This document shows, piece after piece, positions 15,604 through 23,817 of a DNA stretch of 55,208 bases; position 1 is the stretch's first letter; every line of letters starts with the position of its first letter. The DNA comes from an uncultured Eggerthellaceae bacterium. Lineage in GTDB: Bacteria; Actinomycetota; Coriobacteriia; Coriobacteriales; Eggerthellaceae. The notes under the pieces were generated by a model that was not told where the DNA came from, did not search any database, and was given only the letters and a program-made list of their open reading frames with translations. The stretch is taken from the NCBI GenBank assembly GCA_905234785.1, contig CAJOIP010000029.1, positions 1-55,208 of the forward strand, in the 5' to 3' direction. Made by a program: the position numbers and the translations under genes.

Positions 15604-17700
15604 ATGGCTAAACAAGATCTACACGATACGCGAAACATTGGCATCATGGCCCACATCGACGCGGGCAAGACGACGACGACCGAGCGTATCCTCTACTACA
15701 CGGGCAAGACGCACAAGGTGGGCGAGGTCCACGACGGCGCTGCCACCATGGACTGGATGGTCCAGGAGCAGGAGCGCGGCGTGACCATCACCTCCGCCGC
15801 CACCACGTGCTTCTGGAACTACCCGGGCGGCGCCGAGGACGGCAAGCCCTACCGCTTCCAGATTATCGACACCCCGGGCCACGTGGACTTCACGGCCGAG
15901 GTCGAACGCTCCCTGCGCGTCCTCGACGGCGCCGTGGCCGTGTTCGACGCGGTCGCCGGCGTTCAGCCGCAGTCCGAGACGGTGTGGCGCCAGGCCAGCC
16001 GCTACGGCGTGCCCCGCATCGCCTACATCAACAAGTACGACCGCGTGGGCGCCGACTACTTCCACGCCATCCAGACCATGAAGGACCGCCTGGACGCGCC
16101 GGCTGTCGCCGCGCAGATCCCGATGGGCTCCGAGGACAACTTCTGGGGCGTCATCGATCTCGTCACCAAGACCGCTTGGGACTTCAAGGCCGACGACAAG
16201 GGCATGACCTACCCCGAGAAGATGGACGCCATCCCCGAGGAATTCGTCGACGAGGTCGAGGAAGCCGCCGCCGATTGCGACGACGACCTGATGGAGAAGG
16301 TGCTCATGGAAGAGCCCGTCACCGTCGAGGAGCTGAAGGCCGCCATCCGCAAGGGCACCATCGCCTGCAAGCTGCACCCGGTGTTCGTGGGCTCGTCCTA
16401 CAAGAACAAGGGCGTTCAGGAAATGCTCGACGCGGTTGTCGAGTACCTGCCCAGCCCCGTCGACGTGCCGGCCATCAAGGGCGTCAACCCCAAGACCGAC
16501 GCCGAGGAAGAGCGCCCCTCCGATCCGAAGGCGCCGTTCGCGGCCCTGGCCTTCAAGATCATGACCGACCCCTACGTCGGCAAGCTCACGTACCTGCGCG
16601 TGTATTCGGGCACGCTCGATTCCGGCAGCTACGTCATCAACGCCACGAAGGACAAGAAGGAGCGCATCGGCCGCCTGCTGCAGATGCACTCGAACCAGCG
16701 CATCGACATCGACCAGATTTCCGCGGGCGACATCGTCGCCGTCGTGGGCCTGAAGGACGTCGGCACGGGCGACACGCTGTGCGACGAGGCGCATCCGGTC
16801 ATCCTTGAGTCGATGGAATTCGCCGACCCGGTCATCGACATCGCCGTCGAGCCGAAGTCGAAGGGCGACCGTACGAAGCTGGAAGACGCGCTGCGCAAGC
16901 TCGCCGAGGAGGACCCGACGTTCCGCGTGTCCACCAACGAGGAAACCGGCCAGACCATCATCGCCGGCATGGGCGAGCTGCACCTGGAAATCATCATCGA
17001 CCGCCTGCTGCGCGAGTTCAAGGTGGAAGCCAACGTCGGCAAGCCGCAGGTCGCGTACCGCGAGAAGGCCACCGAGCCCGCGATGAACGTCCAGGGCAAG
17101 TTCGTCCGCCAGTCCGGCGGCCGTGGCCAGTACGGCGACGTCGTCATCAACATGTACCCGGCCGAACCTGGCGAGGGCTACAAGTTCGAGAACAAGATCG
17201 TCGGCGGCGTCGTGCCGAAGGAGTACATCCCGTCGGTCGACAAGGGCATCCAGGAGGCGCTGAACTCCGGCGTGCTCGCCGGCTTCCCGGTCGAAGACGT
17301 GCGCGTCGAGCTCATCGACGGTTCGTACCACGAGGTCGACTCCTCCGAGGCGGCGTTCAAGGTGGCCGGTTCCATGGCCATCAAGGAAGCGCTCAAGCGC
17401 GGCAAGCCCGTCATCCTCGAGCCCGTCATGGCAGTCGAGGTCGAGACTCCCGAAGAGTACCTCGGCTTCGTCATGGGCGACATCCCCAGCCGCCGTGGCA
17501 TGATCCAGGGCCAGGAGAGCCGTGGCAACACGACCGTCATCAGCGCGAAGGTTCCGCTCGGCAACATGTTCGGCTATGCGACCGACCTCCGTTCGGGCAC
17601 GCAGGGCCGCGCCATGTACACGATGCAGTTCGATTCGTACGAGCCGGTTCCCAAGTCGGTGCAAGAGGAAATCGTCAGCAAGGCAGGCGGTAACGCTTAA
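15604..17700 (+). CDS. fusA: Elongation factor G
   Basis: A translocation GTPase of 698 aa from this start. The GTP-binding motifs are [19 protein letters not shown] (G1), [10 protein letters not shown] (G2), DTPGHVDF (G3) and NKYDRVGAD (G4). EF-G domains II-V follow, with [34 protein letters not shown] and [15 protein letters not shown]. An ATG at 15598 is also in frame; GGAAGG at 15588-15593 is better spaced from 15604. The G4 residue Asp (NKYD) is slightly unusual beside the common NKMD. Placed rpsG-fusA-rpsJ without tuf, as in actinobacteria where tuf is sometimes displaced. Confidence 0.97.
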   Translation: MAKQDLHDTRNIGIMAHIDAGKTTTTERILYYTGKTHKVGEVHDGAATMDWMVQEQERGVTITSAATTCFWNYPGGAEDGKPYRFQIIDTPGHVDFTAEVERSLRVLDGAVAVFDAVAGVQPQSETVWRQASRYGVPRIAYINKYDRVGADYFHAIQTMKDRLDAPAVAAQIPMGSEDNFWGVIDLVTKTAWDFKADDKGMTYPEKMDAIPEEFVDEVEEAAADCDDDLMEKVLMEEPVTVEELKAAIRKGTIACKLHPVFVGSSYKNKGVQEMLDAVVEYLPSPVDVPAIKGVNPKTDAEEERPSDPKAPFAALAFKIMTDPYVGKLTYLRVYSGTLDSGSYVINATKDKKERIGRLLQMHSNQRIDIDQISAGDIVAVVGLKDVGTGDTLCDEAHPVILESMEFADPVIDIAVEPKSKGDRTKLEDALRKLAEEDPTFRVSTNEETGQTIIAGMGELHLEIIIDRLLREFKVEANVGKPQVAYREKATEPAMNVQGKFVRQSGGRGQYGDVVINMYPAEPGEGYKFENKIVGGVVPKEYIPSVDKGIQEALNSGVLAGFPVEDVRVELIDGSYHEVDSSEAAFKVAGSMAIKEALKRGKPVILEPVMAVEVETPEEYLGFVMGDIPSRRGMIQGQESRGNTTVISAKVPLGNMFGYATDLRSGTQGRAMYTMQFDSYEPVPKSVQEEIVSKAGGNA

Positions 17701-17733
17701 AGCGTGCTGCGAAGGTAATTGGAGGAAACACAA

Positions 17734-18042
17734 GTGGCTAATCAGAAGATTCGCATCCGCTTGAAGGGTTACGACCACGAGATCGTGGACCAGTCCACGA
17801 AGCTCATCGTCGACACCGCCCAGAAGACGGGTGCAAAAGTATCCGGTCCTATCCCGCTGCCCACCGAGCGCAACCTGTATTGCGTCGTCCGCGGGCCGCA
17901 TGTCGACAAGGATTCCCGCGAGCAGTTCGAGATGCGCACGCACAAGCGCCTCATCGACATCCTCGAGCCCACGCCCAACACCGTGGACTCTCTGATGCGC
18001 CTCGACCTGCCGGCTGGCGTCGACATCGAGATCAAGCTGTAA
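17734..18042 (+). CDS. rpsJ: 30S ribosomal protein S10 (NusE)
   Basis: A 102-aa S10, part of the 30S head and, as NusE, of antitermination complexes that link RNA polymerase to ribosomes. The start is GTG ([20 protein letters not shown]), supported by GGAGG at 17721-17725. Motifs [12 protein letters not shown] and [12 protein letters not shown] are diagnostic. It begins the S10 part of the ribosomal block 33 nt after fusA, with no promoter visible between them. Confidence 0.97.
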   Translation: MANQKIRIRLKGYDHEIVDQSTKLIVDTAQKTGAKVSGPIPLPTERNLYCVVRGPHVDKDSREQFEMRTHKRLIDILEPTPNTVDSLMRLDLPAGVDIEIKL

Positions 18043-18055
18043 GGGGGTGCCGTAC

Positions 18056-18694
18056 ATGATTAACGCGATTTACGGCAAGAAAATCGGCATGACTCAGATG
18101 TTCAACGAGAACGACCAGGTCATGGCCATCACGGTCATCCAGGCCGAGCCGAACACGGTCTGCCAGGTGAAGACCACCGACACCGACGGCTACGAGGCCG
18201 TGCAGCTGGGCTTCGGCGCCATCAAAGAGCAGAAGGTGAACAGCCCGATGCGCGGTCACTACGACAAGTGGGGCGTGGAGCCCCGCCGTCACCTGCGCGA
18301 GGTCCGCGTGGAAGATGCGTCCGAGTACAAGCCCGGCGACCAGCAGACGGTTGCCGCCTTCAACGAGGTGAAGAAGGTCGACGTGACCGGCACCTCCAAG
18401 GGCAAGGGCTTTGCGGGCGTCATCAAGCGCCACGGCTTCGGCGGCGGTCCCGGCGGACACGGCGCGCACTTCCATCGCGCTCCCGGTTCCATCGGCCAGT
18501 GCGCCACGCCGTCGCGCGTCCTGAAGGGCGTGCGCCTGCCGGGCCACATGGGCTGCGACCGCGTTACCGTTAAGAACCTCGAGGTCGTGCGCATCGACGA
18601 GGACCTCAACCTCATCCTGGTGAAGGGCGCCGTGCCCGGTGGCAAGAACGGCATCGTGCGCGTGCGCATGGCCGGCGACGGCAAGAGCTGGTAA
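18056..18694 (+). CDS. rplC: 50S ribosomal protein L3
   Basis: A 212-aa L3 protein that helps shape the peptidyl-transferase region. It begins [25 protein letters not shown] at 18041-18047 favours the ATG at 18056 over the GTG nine bases upstream. The W-finger/basic loop region ([19 protein letters not shown]) carries the conserved Gln (GQCATPSRV) that PrmB-type enzymes methylate in other bacteria. Confidence 0.97.
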   Translation: MINAIYGKKIGMTQMFNENDQVMAITVIQAEPNTVCQVKTTDTDGYEAVQLGFGAIKEQKVNSPMRGHYDKWGVEPRRHLREVRVEDASEYKPGDQQTVAAFNEVKKVDVTGTSKGKGFAGVIKRHGFGGGPGGHGAHFHRAPGSIGQCATPSRVLKGVRLPGHMGCDRVTVKNLEVVRIDEDLNLILVKGAVPGGKNGIVRVRMAGDGKSW

Positions 18695-18707
18695 GGAGCA
18701 CTAAAAC

Positions 18708-19331
18708 ATGGCAACTATCGACATCAAAACCGCGGAAGGCAAGAAGGCCAGCACGGCCGAGCTCGCCGATTCCGTGTTCGGCATCGAGCCGAACATTCCG
18801 GTCATGCACCAGGTCGTGCGCATGCAGCGTGCTTCTTGGCGTGCCGGCACCCATAACACCAAGACCCGCGGCCAGGTCCGCGGCGGCGGCAAGAAGCCGT
18901 GGCGCCAGAAGGGCACCGGCCGCGCCCGTCAGGGTACCATCCGCGCGCCGCATTGGCGTGGCGGCGGCGTGGTCTTCGGCCCGCATCCGCGCGACTACTC
19001 CTTCAAGGTGAACAAGAAGGAGATCAAGCTGGCCATCCGCTCGGCGCTGTCCGCCAAGCTGGCCGACGAGCAGCTGATCGTCGTCGACAAGTTCGACTTC
19101 GAGAAGCCCTGCACGAAGGACGCAGTCAAGGTGCTCGAGGCTCTGGGAGTTCAGGGCCGTTGCACCATCGTGGTCACCGACGAGAACGTCAACGCGTTCC
19201 TGTCGTTCCGCAACATCCCGACGGTCGACATCGTGCCGTCCGGTGACGAGAACGTCTACGAGCTGCTCGACAACAAGTTCCTCATCTTCGAGGAAGAGGC
19301 ACTTCGCAAGCTCGAGGAGGCGATGGCGTAA
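18708..19331 (+). CDS. rplD: 50S ribosomal protein L4
   Basis: A 207-aa L4 protein that lines the exit tunnel. In E. coli L4 also represses the S10 operon. Visible landmarks are the tunnel-loop region TRGQVRGGGKKPWRQKGTGRARQGTIRAPHWRGGG and the C-terminal FRNIPTVDIVP. It overlaps rplW by one base (TAATG), a sign of translational coupling. Confidence 0.97.
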   Translation: MATIDIKTAEGKKASTAELADSVFGIEPNIPVMHQVVRMQRASWRAGTHNTKTRGQVRGGGKKPWRQKGTGRARQGTIRAPHWRGGGVVFGPHPRDYSFKVNKKEIKLAIRSALSAKLADEQLIVVDKFDFEKPCTKDAVKVLEALGVQGRCTIVVTDENVNAFLSFRNIPTVDIVPSGDENVYELLDNKFLIFEEEALRKLEEAMA

Positions 19332-19615
19332 TGAAGGACGCACGCAGCATCATCATCCGCCCGATCATCACGGAGCACAGCTACGACATGATCGAGAAGA
19401 ACAAGTACACCTTCGAAGTTGCGCGTGACGCCAACAAGATCGAGATCGCCAAGGCGGTCGAGGAGATCTTCGGCGTGACCGTGAAGAAGGTCAACACGCT
19501 GAACGTGAAGCCGAAGAAGAAGCGCGTTCGCTACATCGCCGGCTACACCCGCACGTGGAAGAAGGCCATGGTCACCATCGCCGAAGGCGAGACCATCGAG
19601 ATATTCGCCTCGTAA
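19331..19615 (+). CDS. rplW: 50S ribosomal protein L23
   Basis: A 94-aa L23, at the tunnel exit and the docking site for trigger factor and SRP. Motifs IIIRPIITEHSY, NKYTFEVARDANKIEI and TWKKAMVTIAEGE are typical. It is normally followed by rplB, but here a terminator and five kilobases of other genes intervene. Confidence 0.96.
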   Translation: MKDARSIIIRPIITEHSYDMIEKNKYTFEVARDANKIEIAKAVEEIFGVTVKKVNTLNVKPKKKRVRYIAGYTRTWKKAMVTIAEGETIEIFAS

Positions 19616-19627
19616 CGTTGCGGGTTT

Positions 19628-19659
19628 GTCATTCCGAGCGTTAGCGAGGAATCTCCGCG
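19628..19659. repeat. GTCATTCCGAGC-type interspersed repeat
   Basis: GTCATTCCGAGCGTTAGCGA followed by GGAATCTCC. The same motif recurs around 34418, 38571 and 54565. It lies between the rplW stop and the terminator. Confidence 0.7.
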
Positions 19660-19665
19660 AAGCGA

Positions 19666-19702
19666 AACAAAGAAAGCGTCCCTTCGGGGCGCTTTCTTTG
19701 TT
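19666..19702 (+). terminator. Terminator ending the rpsL-rplW transcript
   Basis: AACAAAGAAAGCG and CGCTTTCTTTGTT form a 13-bp stem around an 11-nt apex containing CCCTTCGGGG. The T-rich right arm supports rho-independent termination. It splits the S10 gene cluster between rplW and rplB. Confidence 0.88.
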
Positions 19703-19707
19703 GTTCA

Positions 19708-19869
19708 CGCTGGGCTCGGTTTTGCGGGGTTGGGAGATGGGGGTTCGCGCTTGTCCTCGCACGCTCGACGGCGGATTGGCTTGTTCGTTCCTGACTACAT
19801 TCGCCGTCTCGCTTAGTTGCGGAATCGCGCTTACCCCCATCTCCCAACCCCGCAAAACCGAGCCCAGCG
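19708..19869. repeat. Perfect 37-bp inverted repeat with nested inner stem
   Basis: Arms 19708-19744 and 19833-19869 are perfectly complementary over 37 bp, the longest in the window. The 88-nt interior carries an inner 7-bp stem (GACGGCG 19768-19774, CGCCGTC 19802-19808). It lies immediately after the rplW terminator and about 100 nt before the ABC transporter gene. No promoter for the next gene is convincing in 19870-19970. Confidence 0.92.
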
Positions 19870-19970
19870 CTACGTCTAATGGCCTCGATTTCTAGTATCA
19901 TTGCTTGTAATTAGGCGCGAGGGCTCGGGGCCGGGTGGTTCGGCGATGGCGAGCCGGGAGGAAAGTCAGG

Positions 19971-20672
19971 ATGGCGTTCGTTGAGTTTCGGGATGTTTGC
20001 AAGGTCTACCAGATGGGCGAGGTCGAGGTTGCGGCTGTTTCCGGCATGTCGTTCGACATCGAGCAGGGCGAGTTCGTCGTGGTCGTGGGCCCGTCGGGTG
20101 CGGGCAAGACGACGCTTCTGAACATGCTCGGCGGCATGGATTCTGCCACGTCGGGCACCATCACGCTCGACGGGCGCGAGGTCAGCGCCTTCGACGAGAA
20201 GGAGCTCACGTTCTACCGCCGCTACGACATCGGCTTCGTGTTCCAGTTCTACAACCTGGTGCAGAACCTCACCGCCAAGGAAAACGTGGAACTGGCCAGC
20301 CAGATCTGCAAGGACCCGCTCGACGCGGCCACCGTGCTCGGGCAAGTGGGCCTCGCGCATCGCCTCGACAACTTCCCGGCGCAGCTCTCGGGCGGCGAGC
20401 AGCAGCGCGTCGCCATCGCCCGCGCGCTGGCGAAAAACCCCAAGCTTCTGCTGTGCGACGAGCCGACCGGCGCGCTCGACTACAACACGGGCAAGGCGAT
20501 TCTGCGCCTGCTGCAGACCACCTGCTACGACACGGGCAAGACGGTCGTGCTCATCACGCACAACCAGGCGTTCACGTCGATCGCCGACCGCGTCATCCAC
20601 GTGCGCGAAGGCCGCGCCGACGAAATCGTCCTGAACGAGCACCCCGTCTCCGCGGAAACGCTCGAATGGTAG
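19971..20672 (+). CDS. MacB/LolD-type ABC transporter ATP-binding protein
   Basis: A 233-aa ATPase that powers the adjacent FtsX-like permease. Walker A is GPSGAGKTT, the Q-loop is [18 protein letters not shown], the signature LSGGEQQR, Walker [13 protein letters not shown], and the switch His is in LITHN. This subgroup (LolD, MacB, BceA) drives mechanotransmission systems exporting peptides, lipoproteins or antibiotics. GGAGG at 19957-19962 fixes the ATG at 19971 rather than an open upstream extension. The substrate is not deducible. Confidence 0.93.
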   Translation: MAFVEFRDVCKVYQMGEVEVAAVSGMSFDIEQGEFVVVVGPSGAGKTTLLNMLGGMDSATSGTITLDGREVSAFDEKELTFYRRYDIGFVFQFYNLVQNLTAKENVELASQICKDPLDAATVLGQVGLAHRLDNFPAQLSGGEQQRVAIARALAKNPKLLLCDEPTGALDYNTGKAILRLLQTTCYDTGKTVVLITHNQAFTSIADRVIHVREGRADEIVLNEHPVSAETLEW

Positions 20673-20713
20673 CGCATGAAGCCGCCGGGCCCCGCTGACC
20701 AGCCTGCCTTCTC

Positions 20714-23344
20714 ATGAGCGCGTTCGCGAAAGAGTTTGCGCGCACGATAACCCGCAAGCCGGGGCGGTTCTTGGCGCTGCTCGCCATCGTGGCGCTCGGC
20801 GCCGGATTCTACGCCGGCTTGCGCATGACCGCACCCGACATGGACATCGCGCTCGACGGCTACCTCGACGGCACGAACGCCTACGACATTCGCGTGGTCT
20901 CGACGCTGGGCCTCACCGACGACGACCTCGACGCCCTTCGCGAGGTCGAAGGCGTCGATCAGGTGAAAGGCGCGTTCGAATGCGATGTGGAAGCGGCCAT
21001 GAACGGCGCCGACTACACGATGCGCTTCCATTCGCTGCCCGCATCGGCAGCGCAAAGCTCCTACGACGGCGCTTCAACCGTGCTTTCCGACGATCCGGCT
21101 TACCTGAACCGCCTCGTGCTGGCAGAAGGGGAGTGGCCGGCGGCCGATGACGAATGCGTCATCTGCGCCGACCGCGTCATGGACAACCCCTATGCCGTGG
21201 GAGACACCATCACCGTCAACATGCGCGCGGGCAGCGCCGAGGCCATGCTCGAAGAGCGCGAATACACGGTCGTCGGCCTCGTGCGCTCGCCCTACTACGT
21301 CTCGCAGGTCAGCCTCGGCACGAGCTCGATCGGATCGGGCATCGTGCAGCAGTACGCCTACGTCCCCGAAACCGATTTCAAGCGCACCGTTCCCTACACC
21401 GAAGCGTTCCTCACAGTGGAAGGCGCCGCCGAAACGTTCGCCGACAGCGAAGCGTATTGGGCACTCGTCGACCAGGCGAAAGCCAACATCGAGGCCATCG
21501 CCGACGAGCGCGAGCAGATTCGCTACGACTCACTCGGCAGCCTCTCGTCGCTGCGGTTCCACGACGAGCTGCCCTCGTACGGCGGCTTCCTCGACCTGCT
21601 GGAATACCAGCTGGAAAACCCCGCGTCGTCGCTCGACGACATCGACGGCTGCGAATGGCTCGTCATGGACCGCGACAAGAACACAGGCATGGTCAGCTTC
21701 ACGTCGGACGGCGAGCGCGTCGACCACATCGCGAGCGTCTTCCCGTTCGTGTTCTTCCTGGTGGCAGCGCTCGTGGCGCTCACCACCATGACGCGCATGG
21801 TCGACGAGGAGCGCCTGCTCATCGGCACGTACAAGGCGCTCGGCTATTCGCGCCGCCGCATCATGGGAAAGTACGTGGGCTACGCGCTGCTTGCAAGCGG
21901 CATGGGCGCGCTCATCGGCATCGTGGTGCTCGGGAAGCTGCTGCCTGCCGTCATCATGAACGCGTACGCCATCATGTACTGGGTGCCCGTTGCGGGCTTT
22001 CCGCTCGACCCCGCGCTGTCGCTGCTCTCGGCGGGCCTGTGCGTCGTCATCACCCTGGCGGCCACGTGGTTCTCGGTGTACCGCACGCTGCGCGAACGCC
22101 CGGCGGCGTTGCTTTTGCCGCCCGCGCCTGCAAACGGCAAGCGCATCCTGCTCGAACGCGTCACGCCTCTGTGGCGGCGGCTGACGTTCTCGTGGAAGGT
22201 GACGTGCCGCAACCTCTTCCGCTACAAGAAGCGCTTCGTCATGACGCTCATCGGCATCGCCGGCTGCACGGCGTTGCTGCTCACCGGCCTGGGGCTGCAC
22301 GATGCCATCAACGACATCATCGACGTGCAATATACCGATATCGTGCACCACAACGCCACGATCACGGTGCGCGACAAGGCGGATTCCGCCGACTGCCAAG
22401 CAATCGACGACATACTGGCGGACGGGGACCTCGTTCAGTCGGCGACGCGGGCGCATGTGGAAACGATGCTGACGAGCGGGCCGCGCGCCAGCGACAAGCG
22501 CACCGACCTCGTGGTGCCCGAAGACGCTGCCGCATTCGCAAACTTCATGACCCTGCGCACGCGCGCGGGCCACGAGCCGCTCGAACTGCGCGACGGGGAA
22601 GTGATCATCAACGAGAAGCTGGCCATCGACTTGGGGCTTTCCGTGGGCGACACGATCACGGCCGCCGAGCAGGACGCCATGGGCAACGCCACGTCGACCG
22701 CCTACGAGTTCACGGTGGCGGGCCTTTCCGAGGTCTACATCTACAACTACATCTTCGCGAACGCGGCCACCTACGAGCAGGCGACAGGCGAACCGCCCCG
22801 TTACACCACGTATTTCGCCAACGTGACGGGCGACCCGGCGGCTCGCGACGAGCTTGACGAGCGCCTCGGCGCCATCGACGCGGTGAAGACGGTCGCCTAC
22901 AACGACGAGACCATCGAGACCTACCGCACGATGCTGCGCAGCGTCGACCTCATCGTGGTCGTGCTGGTGGTGTCGGCTGCGGCGCTCGCCTTCATCGTGC
23001 TGTACAACCTGACCAACATCAACATCGAGGAGCGCATCCGCGAAATCGCCACGCTGAAGGTGCTCGGCTTCACGCGCAGCGAAACGTGCGCCTACATCTT
23101 CCGCGAGGTGGCGCTGCTTTCCATCATCGGCTGCCTGATAGGGCTTGCCATCGGCGTTCCGTTGGAAAACTTCGTCGTGACCACGGCCGAGGTCGACCAG
23201 GTCATGTTCGGCCGCGTCATCCATGCCGCCAGCTTCATCGCCGGATTCGTGCTGACGCTCGTCTTCTCCGGCATATCGATGCTGCTCATGTTGCCGAAAC
23301 TCGCCCGCATCGACATGGTGGAGTCGCTGAAATCGAACGAGTAG
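20714..23344 (+). CDS. FtsX-like ABC transporter permease
   Basis: An 876-aa membrane protein with two FtsX modules. There is one helix near residues 19-37, then a large extracytoplasmic domain. Helices follow at about 343-360, 388-412 and 433-455, and again at about 505-527. A second extracytoplasmic domain precedes final helices near 747-768, 799-820 and 839-862. The cytoplasmic motif TYKALGYSRRRIMGKYV, repeated as TLKVLGFTRSETCAYIF, is the coupling helix typical of MacB/BceB relatives. It pairs with the ATPase just upstream. No SD precedes the ATG; a 13-codon ORF (20676-20717) overlaps it as ATGA and could allow coupling. Export is likely, cargo unknown. Confidence 0.9.
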   Translation: MSAFAKEFARTITRKPGRFLALLAIVALGAGFYAGLRMTAPDMDIALDGYLDGTNAYDIRVVSTLGLTDDDLDALREVEGVDQVKGAFECDVEAAMNGADYTMRFHSLPASAAQSSYDGASTVLSDDPAYLNRLVLAEGEWPAADDECVICADRVMDNPYAVGDTITVNMRAGSAEAMLEEREYTVVGLVRSPYYVSQVSLGTSSIGSGIVQQYAYVPETDFKRTVPYTEAFLTVEGAAETFADSEAYWALVDQAKANIEAIADEREQIRYDSLGSLSSLRFHDELPSYGGFLDLLEYQLENPASSLDDIDGCEWLVMDRDKNTGMVSFTSDGERVDHIASVFPFVFFLVAALVALTTMTRMVDEERLLIGTYKALGYSRRRIMGKYVGYALLASGMGALIGIVVLGKLLPAVIMNAYAIMYWVPVAGFPLDPALSLLSAGLCVVITLAATWFSVYRTLRERPAALLLPPAPANGKRILLERVTPLWRRLTFSWKVTCRNLFRYKKRFVMTLIGIAGCTALLLTGLGLHDAINDIIDVQYTDIVHHNATITVRDKADSADCQAIDDILADGDLVQSATRAHVETMLTSGPRASDKRTDLVVPEDAAAFANFMTLRTRAGHEPLELRDGEVIINEKLAIDLGLSVGDTITAAEQDAMGNATSTAYEFTVAGLSEVYIYNYIFANAATYEQATGEPPRYTTYFANVTGDPAARDELDERLGAIDAVKTVAYNDETIETYRTMLRSVDLIVVVLVVSAAALAFIVLYNLTNINIEERIREIATLKVLGFTRSETCAYIFREVALLSIIGCLIGLAIGVPLENFVVTTAEVDQVMFGRVIHAASFIAGFVLTLVFSGISMLLMLPKLARIDMVESLKSNE

Positions 23345-23407
23345 CGTTGGCGCCGCGGGAAGGGCAACGCACCGGCGTTTGGAACCGTCCGCGCAGGTCG
23401 CCTTCCT

Positions 23408-23471
23408 CGTAGGGGCGCTCTCCGAGCGCCCGCCTGCCGTGGTTGACGGGCGCTCGGAGAGCGCCCCTACG
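23408..23471. repeat. 25-bp perfect palindrome of the GTAGGGGCG family
   Basis: Arms 23408-23432 and 23447-23471 are perfectly complementary with a 14-nt loop. The arm is the same as in the 8285-8350 element. It lies 63 nt after the permease gene. Confidence 0.9.
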
Positions 23472-23503
23472 GGAATCGCCGCCACGTTACCCGTCAGCGG
23501 AGG

Positions 23504-23657
23504 CTACTCGCTCGATTTGCAGCTCATCGTGCCCAGCAGCACGAGCGAAACGGGAATGGCCCATGCGGAGTAGGTGATGTTGAGCGCCATGCTCCGCGCC
23601 GCGCCGATGCGGTCGATGACCTTGTAGTAGAACAGGTACGACAGCGTGCCGGTAGGT
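23504..23657 (-). pseudogene. Remnant of an EamA/DMT-family transporter gene (C-terminal 50 codons)
   Basis: On the minus strand an open frame ends at the TAG 23506-23504. It encodes a peptide containing TGTLSYLFYYKVIDRIGAAR followed by a hydrophobic helix and MSCKSSE. This matches the last two helices of EamA-type drug/metabolite transporters (compare the RIGAAR motif). Directly upstream the frame is closed by TGA and the rest of the gene is absent. It is therefore a decayed fragment left after deletion. The remainder of the gap 23345-23817 holds the palindrome and a promoter for the next gene. Confidence 0.6.
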
Positions 23658-23750
23658 CAACAATGTTCAATATTGCAATGTGACTAATAATTATGAACAC
23701 GAAGCGATTGTGCGTATATGCAGCGTTGCCTTTCCCGCGCCGTGGTCAGC

Positions 23751-23759
23751 TGGTATGAT
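23751..23759 (+). promoter_or_regulatory. Extended -10 promoter of the insertase-transferase fusion gene
   Basis: TGGTATGAT is an extended -10 (TGN plus TATGAT at 23754-23759), with a weak TTTCCC 17 nt upstream. The predicted leader is about 50 nt. Confidence 0.45.
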
Positions 23760-23817
23760 TCCGCTTGCGCCTTTGTGCGGCGCAATCGCACAGCGCATGT
23801 TCAGACGCGAGGGATAC

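Noticed and set aside
15619..18057. Minus-strand open frame of 812 codons opposite fusA and rpsJ
   Set aside because: Same GC-driven shadow effect; the plus-strand genes are unmistakable.
20676..20717. 13-codon leader peptide before the FtsX permease
   Set aside because: It overlaps the permease start as ATGA but has no SD and unremarkable composition; noted only as a possible coupling device.
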